Source: Thermoplasmata archaeon (GTDB lineage: Archaea > Thermoplasmatota > Thermoplasmata > GCA-020350865). Taken from it: a stretch of 7,408 bases of DNA. The notes below the pieces were generated by a model. The model had not been told where the DNA came from. It did no database searches and was given only the letters and a program-made list of their open reading frames with translations. The position numbers and the translations under genes are program-made. The stretch spans positions 4,221,968 to 4,229,375 of the forward strand of contig CP070672.1 in assembly GCA_020351895.1 (NCBI GenBank), in the 5' to 3' direction. Shown here piece after piece: positions 1 to 7,000 of this stretch; the first letter of the stretch is position 1; the number at the start of each line of letters is the position of its first letter.

Positions 1-966
1 ATTTTCCACAGAAGTATACCTGGATTCCATATATTCACAGAATGCGCCTTTCCCTTCTGGTAACATACCCATAGCATCCGCATTATTTGCACCTGTTGAA
101 AATACAATTCCAAAGGTGCACGTTCCATGAGCCCTATCATAGATTGGTCCGTCCGTGGCAATGATCTGTCCTACAAAATCAGGATGACTCATATCGATAC
201 CATTATCCTTTACCTCACCGACTATACCAGAACCCTTAAAACCATCTAAATGAACCAAGTTTGTTCCTGTATACCCCCTGATATTGTTCATTTCTGGAAC
301 TGGAGGTTTGTATTCATCGATCCATTCAACCTCAGGTGTGAAAGCCATGTCCCTTATCTTCGAAGCGTCTATTTTCGTTCTTATGATGTAGTTATCCTCA
401 CCATCATAGGTTATTGAACCCCCCAATTCCCTTAATCTATTCCTAACCTCAAGAAGGTTCCTTTCGTTGTCTCTAAAAACCAATACATTCAACTCTATTT
501 CCCCAATTCCATGGATTAAATCACTTTGAATTTTATATGCAGGATGATACAATCCAATCCATCTAATCTCGGTAAGACTTTCGACCTTTTTTCTGATTTC
601 ATAACTCATTTTCACAAGATATGCATATTCGGGTATATAGCTCAGAATATTGACACCAAGATTCTCAAGAGTCCATCTCATTTCCTGATGAATTGGACCG
701 AATAATTGGATTATGTAATATCCTTGGGACTGATGTAATTCCAGGGATGGCGGAATATCTGAACTTTCATGTAATGGATTGAATGTGTATTGTGACAAAC
801 GAATGAAAGTTGGATTCTTAATCTGGCTTTCCCTTTCATATTTCTCCGCCACAGGTGTCATACTACCCAAAACAAGGGAAGAAGTGAAAATTAAGGTGGC
901 TAAGAACACAACTAAAACAAAGGCATCTGAAATTCTTTTGCTCAATGACTTTTTCTTTCTTGGCAT
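1..966 (-). CDS. Secreted subtilisin-like serine protease, family S8 (3' partial)
   Basis: The ATG at 966..964 opens a frame that stays open to base 1, giving 322 residues; the C-terminal part, including the catalytic serine, is outside. Residues 1-14 are basic (MPRKKK) and 15-34 are hydrophobic, a signal peptide or N-terminal anchor. Two propeptide-like alpha/beta units follow, about 82-147 (starting YYIIQLFGPI) and 157-222 (starting IELNVLVF). The S8 domain begins near 230. The catalytic Asp is D254 in EVKDNGID, followed by HPDF, and the catalytic His is H280 in AHGTCTFGIVF, followed by GMLPEGKG. The Asp and His blocks have normal order and spacing for S8 peptidases. The start is chosen because GGTGA lies four bases upstream; an in-frame ATG at 993 has no such site. 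The enzyme should be exported as an inactive precursor and matured by propeptide removal. Substrate unknown; processing of surface proteins or external protein digestion are both possible. Confidence 0.95.
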   Translation of the reverse strand, partial: MPRKKKSLSKRISDAFVLVVFLATLIFTSSLVLGSMTPVAEKYERESQIKNPTFIRLSQYTFNPLHESSDIPPSLELHQSQGYYIIQLFGPIHQEMRWTLENLGVNILSYIPEYAYLVKMSYEIRKKVESLTEIRWIGLYHPAYKIQSDLIHGIGEIELNVLVFRDNERNLLEVRNRLRELGGSITYDGEDNYIIRTKIDASKIRDMAFTPEVEWIDEYKPPVPEMNNIRGYTGTNLVHLDGFKGSGIVGEVKDNGIDMSHPDFVGQIIATDGPIYDRAHGTCTFGIVFSTGANNADAMGMLPEGKGAFCEYMESRYTSVEN

Positions 967-1014
967 TTTGTCACCATATATAGCTAAGTTCATCGTACTT
1001 TTTAATGGGTAATA
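967..1014 (-). other. 48-base intergenic gap, likely within one operon
   Basis: This short gap separates the TGA of the giant surface protein from the ATG of the protease. It has no T-run on the coding strand that would suggest archaeal termination, and no convincing promoter with a sensible start-site distance. The gap is 16 codons long and keeps the same frame, with no further in-frame stop. It holds an alternative in-frame ATG (993..991) that would add nine residues to the protease, but that ATG has no ribosome binding site. Co-transcription of the two genes is inferred. Confidence 0.7.
971..975 (-). promoter_or_regulatory. Ribosome binding site GGTGA of the protease gene
   Basis: On the minus strand GGTGA is followed by CAAA and then ATG. 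GGTGA matches the core of the archaeal Shine-Dalgarno sequence GGAGGTGATC. This site decides for the start at 966 over the in-frame ATG at 993. The four-base spacer is somewhat short. Confidence 0.75.
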
Positions 1015-4000
1015 TCAATCGATTGGAGGCGGTGGCGGCGGTGGTGGATTGGGAGTTTGCTCCTCAGATTCGAATTGAGTATCAATTGGATCTGAGGGTG
1101 GTGGCGATGGAGTTTCTTCATACGGCTCCTCTCTCCTCTCTTCTATTGATTCTTCGGATGATTCCTTGGGTAACTCTTCCTGTTTATCCTCCAAGAAATT
1201 GGTAGATAGGTCTTCCTCTGATTTCTTTTTAGGTTCTTTTTCTTCCCCCTTAAATATCTTCATCACTAACAAACCTATTACACATAAAAGAACGACTATC
1301 AATCCTATCAAAAACCATATCCAATCAAACTCTGGTACTTCAGATTTTTTCCATTTTGTAGAATCCAAAGGATATTCATCTTCTGAATCTGGATGGCCAT
1401 CATTATCATCGTCCGTATCGGTGATATCAGGGATTTGATCTCCATCTGTATCAACATTGGGCATCCCACTTACCGTCATGGAAGGGGAAGATAAGGTTGA
1501 GTTTGCATCGACAGCTACTATGTAATAATAATAAATCGCATTAGTTGTCAAACCTGAATGAACGTAAGAAGTTGTTCCTGCTGAAACATCGCTTAATTTC
1601 TTATATTCATGCGTTTCTCCTGCTCTATAATATATTTCAAAGTGATCTAAATCTGTCAATTGCGAGCCGTCTTTGTTGGATATAGGAACCTTCCAGGTGA
1701 GTTCTAGAACGTCGTTTCTTGGTAGAAGTAATACTTCAAGTTCAGTTGGTGCCCTGGGAACGGTATCATCACCTAAGGTTTCGTTCACGGTGAGGGTTAC
1801 AGTATCGGTTGCGGAATTTCCATGGCTGTCAATGACCTTCAGGGTGACGATATATATTCCTGATTCAGTGTAAACATGAGCTGGTGAGGGTCCAACGTAA
1901 TCTGGGGATGACCAGTCGATACCATTGCCTGAGTCCATGTCCCAGAGATATGTAACTATGCCTATATTATCGGTTGATTTACTTCCATCAAATCTATAAG
2001 GCATATTTTGCTCAGCCCAATCATCCTGTCCTGCTTCCACTATTGGTGGCGTAACATCTTTCACTGTGATTACCAAATGATCGATATCCCAATATCCCGA
2101 GCCATCAGTAATATTCAAAGTAACTGTATAGACACCTGGTTCGGCAAAAGTATGAACAGGATTCCATAAATTCGACCCTGAGTAGTCTGGACTCTTCCAA
2201 TCTATACCATTATTTGCATCTACATCCCAAGTGTAATTGGCAATACCGACATTATCAAACGAATCACTTCCATCAAAAATATAGGGGGAATTTTGATCGA
2301 CTGTGTCATCAGGACCGGCATTTGCTACTGGAGATGTACCATCCATCACTGTGATTGTTAGAATGTCATAGCTTGTTGCTCCATTATCATCGTTTACCAT
2401 GAGGGTTACAATATATGTGCCTGGTGCAGTGTATATATGTGTGGTCACTTTCCCTGCGCCAATGAACCCGTCCCCATAATACCAAATATACATCAAATTT
2501 AGAGTGTCTGAGGGTGTATCCCAAGAATCACCCCCATCAAATGTAACTAACTCGCCCTCATTTACTGTCTGGTTTGGTCCTGCTTCGGCAACAGGAAGAA
2601 TGTTGTTTACATAGATCGTTAGACTATCTTCTTCCCAATTTCCTGCTTCGTCTGTTACTTTAAGGAAAACCACGTATCTACCCTCAGATTTGTAGGTATG
2701 ATTCGTTGTGATATTTGTACCAAAATCATATCCGCCATCCCCAAATGTCCAGTTATAAAACACAATGCCGACGTTATCTGTGGAGCTGCTACCATCAAAA
2801 TAATACATATCATCCTCATTTATCGACCCATCGAAACCTGCATCTGGAATGGGTTCTGTGATATCCTTTACCATAATAGTGATTGTTGTAATATTCCAAT
2901 TGCCTGCCGCGTCTGAGACATTCAAGGAAACGGTATAAGTCCCAGGTTCATGATATATGTGCCTGGGAGACACCCCATTATAATCGGGATTGTTCCAATT
3001 AAAACCATTGCTTTCATCGATGTCCCATAGGTAACTGGAAATATATCCTGAGTTATCCCATGATCCATCCGCACTAAATGTGTAGGGCGCGTCTTCATCT
3101 ATTTGTGCATCGCCGTTCGTAAGTATAAAAGGAGGTGTTGTATCATAAACTGTCAATATCATCGTGTCGGTATCCCAATTGCCATAAATGTCTGTTACGT
3201 TTATGGTGACTGTGTAGATTCCGGGTGTATTGAATGTATGGATCGGATTCCATAGATCAGAGCCTTCGTAATCAGGAAAGTTCCAATCAACGCCATCACT
3301 TGCGTTTATATCCCATGCGTAATTAACTATCCCTAGGCTGCTCCATGAGCCGCTTCCATTGAACATATATGGGACATCCTCATTCACATAATCGTCAGAT
3401 CCTGCATCGGCATTTACAGGAGGAATCCAATTTATGGCCCAATAATGGAGAATTGGTGTCACTGAGCTGTTGCCTATGAAATTTGCAACGAGTTTTATTG
3501 AGGGGTACGATATTCGGTTTATCCCTGATATATAAATATAGTCCCCTGTCAAATCTATGAAACCCGGTATGGGCTCCCCTGAGACAGAGTCCAGGATGGT
3601 CACTTTGATGTAAGTATTTCCAGGTTCCGTTTTATTGATGAAGAGTTCGTACCAGGTCAAATCCGGTTGTAATGTGATTGGATTTGAAACCAGGGTTCCA
3701 TTTTCATATATAAAATCGAAGTTGATATCATCGGTCCACCCTATGCAGTCGATGGTCGACGATCCGCTGTATCCGTCGGTGCCAACACCCAACTTTCCGA
3801 ATATAAAGCCATCTGAGGGACTGGTTCCTATTAGATATGATCCTTCCTTTAAAACATTATCGCTCATATCCAGAATTTGAAGAGTTAATCTCTTTGATGT
3901 CATATCGTATCTGGCCTTGACATGGTATTCGAAACCTTGGCCGATTTGATTTGAAATATATATCCGTTCTATGCCGGTAGAATCAAAGTATTTTGCACGA

Positions 4001-7000
4001 GCGTATCCGCTTAGGGTGTCAACGTAGAAGCATATTGTGTTTGGCATATTTTGTATATTGGTGTTGGATGAATCTCCTATAAATAAGGGGATAGGATACT
4101 GTGATCCCCCCATTGATGTTAGCATAAATCTTGCACTCAAAGTCCAACTGGCGCTGTTCTCATCGAAGCTCTTGGGGAGGTATTTTACAAACATCTCATC
4201 GTTAGCATCCTGTCGGTCGGCCAGGAAATATACATTATCATTCCCAGAATCCCAAAAAACAGAGCTGTATGGTTGGTTGCTTTCCAGGAAGAAACCCTCA
4301 TCCGATGCATCGAAATCGTATTGACAATTCTCTATGGAATTTGCAGGTAAGGTAGCATACATCAGCCGCATATTGCTACCATCATCTCCAGAGTACCACA
4401 TCTTGTAATAGCCATCATTATCCTTTATTACACAAGGCCCATAAACATAATAATCATCATAGGTGCCACTTATCCCTAAATCAACGGCAAGCCCATGCTT
4501 AAACCAATTGATACCATCAGATGATGCGGCATATAATGTTCTATATCTAGAGCCATCATATCCAGAGTACCACATATGATAATCGTTATTTTCGTCCATA
4601 ATAATAGAGGGATTGTGCACATGTCGATCATCTAGAGTTCCCGAGGATCCAATATCAAGAACCATTCCCTGTTTTGACCAAGCTAACCCATCAGAGGAGG
4701 ATGCATAGCAGATTCTCCAAATGGAACCATCATACCCATTATACCACATCTTATAGTTACCACCTGAATCTTTGATTACAATGGAAGACATTATGCGATC
4801 GTAATCTGGTTCACCAGGTGACCCCTCATCCATGACAACGCCCTGCTTTGTCCATGTTATCCCATCGGGGGATGTTGCATACATGATGTGGTAATACGGA
4901 CTGTCATAACCAGTATACCACATTTTATATCTCTTGGATGGAATAGCATCACTATCTTTAATAACCGTTGGATTGCGTACTTCCACATCATCGGGTTGAC
5001 CTGGTGCCCCTTTATCCAGCACCACCCCCATCTTCGTCCAAGAAATCCCATTATGAGATTCGGCATATAAGACTTGATAATTACTCCCGCCATAACCAGT
5101 ATACCATAGTTTATATGTGCCATCCTCATCTTTTATGACACTATGATCCATTATATCTATATCATCAGGTTCTCCAGGGGCACCGATATCCATTACCATG
5201 CCTTGTTTTGTCCAGTTTCTTCCATCCAACGGGCCAGATTGGATTAATGCATCACTATTGTAAAGTGTGATGTTTTGTCTTGATTCGATCTTGGTAAGAT
5301 TGTCAAACGTATCAACCCAATGAAATACAGATAAAGTGCTGCCTCCCAGATTGTCCTCCTCATTGAATTCCCATGTACAATTAACAGCATCTGCCCATAC
5401 ATATATTTTATAAGAACCGATATCTGGTGGTATCCATGTGGTGGATGTTAATGTGTTGTTATTACTTTCTATATTTATTATCGTAGGTGTTCCAATCTCT
5501 ATGGCATTGCTATCGATGATGTTATCCTTGTCAACATCGGGATTGCCGAGATAGAACCTTACTTCAACGTTGTTTAAGGCTGCCCCCATGTTGAAAATAT
5601 TGGCATATATAATACCTTGTGAGCGATTTTGTACAGGGGATGGAGAAAATGTTATGTTATTTTGGGAGAGGGTGAGGTCAGAACCTACAAGATATGAATA
5701 AGTACTCGTTATCATAACATTACCTGTTTTATCTTTTGCATCCATATAATAGTAAACCTTGGATGGATATCCGGGACCAGGTATAGTGGCATAGGCATTT
5801 TTATTTGATACTAGCTTAATATTATCTATATAAAAATCATCTCCAGATCCACCCCAACTTCTGAATCTGAATCGGAAGTTAGTATGATATGCATCTGTTG
5901 GTAAAGATATATCAATATTTTCGAAAGTACTATGACTCATACCATCTCCATTCCGAGACCATAGATTTACCCAAGAACCGCCGGAAGTATAGTATTCTAA
6001 ATATAACCAATCATTGGGCTCAGGAGGATTACCACCGCCGCCCATTTCATAAGAAAAATTAATGCTAATATTATAGTAATTTGATAAATCGAGAAAGACT
6101 GATGTTATGATATCGTCAGTGCCATCCAATTCCAATGAATAAGGCGGTGTTGGCTCATTGAAAGCCATGGTTGAAATAATCGGGCTACTAACCATACTAG
6201 CCCAGTTAGAAGAATTAATCGAGCTTGTTGGAAATGTTTCATTAAAAATTATTACACCAAGGTCTCCAATGATATTAACAGTTGTATTTAACCAAATAAT
6301 ACCATCATATGAGTAATAGAGAACTGCAGAATCGATCTCACTATTATCATCAAGAAGGAAGCTGACATTTACAGACTCTGTTATATTTGGATAAGGGGGT
6401 TTAATGGTTGGAACGGATATAATTGGTGGCTGATAATCGATGGTATAATTATATATCGATGAGACATTCTCGAAACCGTTTGCATCTACTGCCTTGATAT
6501 AATAATAAACTATCATGGCGGGTGCAGCCTGGGGGATTGTGCCATTATAAAGGTTCCCACTAAATATACTCATGGGAGTAGGGGTATAAGTCACACCATC
6601 AATGGAATAATAAAGTGTTGCCACGCTTATTCCATCACTATCTGTTATATTTGCAAGGACAGTCACTGTACAGGTTCCGTTGGGGTATTCGGGTAAAGAA
6701 ATAATATTATCGATAAAAGGTGGGAAGTTCGCGAGATAGTTTTTAGTAATCGAGACATTAGAATTGGAGGCATTATCCATCACCTGCACATAATAAGAGA
6801 CAGTGGCCTCTGTATATGCAGCAGGTATGTAGGCCTGGAATGTAGCATTCGTATAATTGCCTGATATAAAACTCATCTGTTTACTTGTCCACCCGGTGCC
6901 ATTATCATACCAAAGATATGTATTGTTGAAATTAAGGCCGAAGTCGTCTGTAACATTGGCAAATATAGATACCTGGGCATTTGTTGCCACAGGGCCAGTT

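Noticed and set aside
976..985. TATATAT sequence as an archaeal TATA box
   Set aside because: It overlaps the region of the ribosome binding site; a start ~25 bases downstream would fall inside the coding sequence. AT-rich chance is more likely.
991..993. Alternative protease start at the in-frame ATG
   Set aside because: No Shine-Dalgarno sequence precedes it, and the nine extra residues would put MNLAIYGDK before the basic start of the signal peptide. The ATG at 966 has GGTGA.
1023..1048. GGT/GGC-rich tract as a microsatellite
   Set aside because: It is the reverse complement of proline codons at the C-terminus of the giant protein, with mixed third bases, so it is explained by the protein sequence.
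779..4324. Plus-strand ORFs of 60-95 codons across the window
   Set aside because: All lie opposite well-supported minus-strand coding sequence with recognisable domains, and none has a recognisable protein pattern. They are antisense shadows.
4370..5110. Recurring catA-CCAGTATACCACAT-like DNA motifs as a CRISPR or direct-repeat array
   Set aside because: The copies are spaced 174-186 bases apart, diverge in sequence, and encode the conserved MWYSGYDGS part of each propeller blade.
4857..5129. Minus-strand 90-codon ORF inside the propeller region
   Set aside because: It is another frame of the blade repeats (repeated 'HGILVM'-type shadows of the same DNA) and has no independent support.
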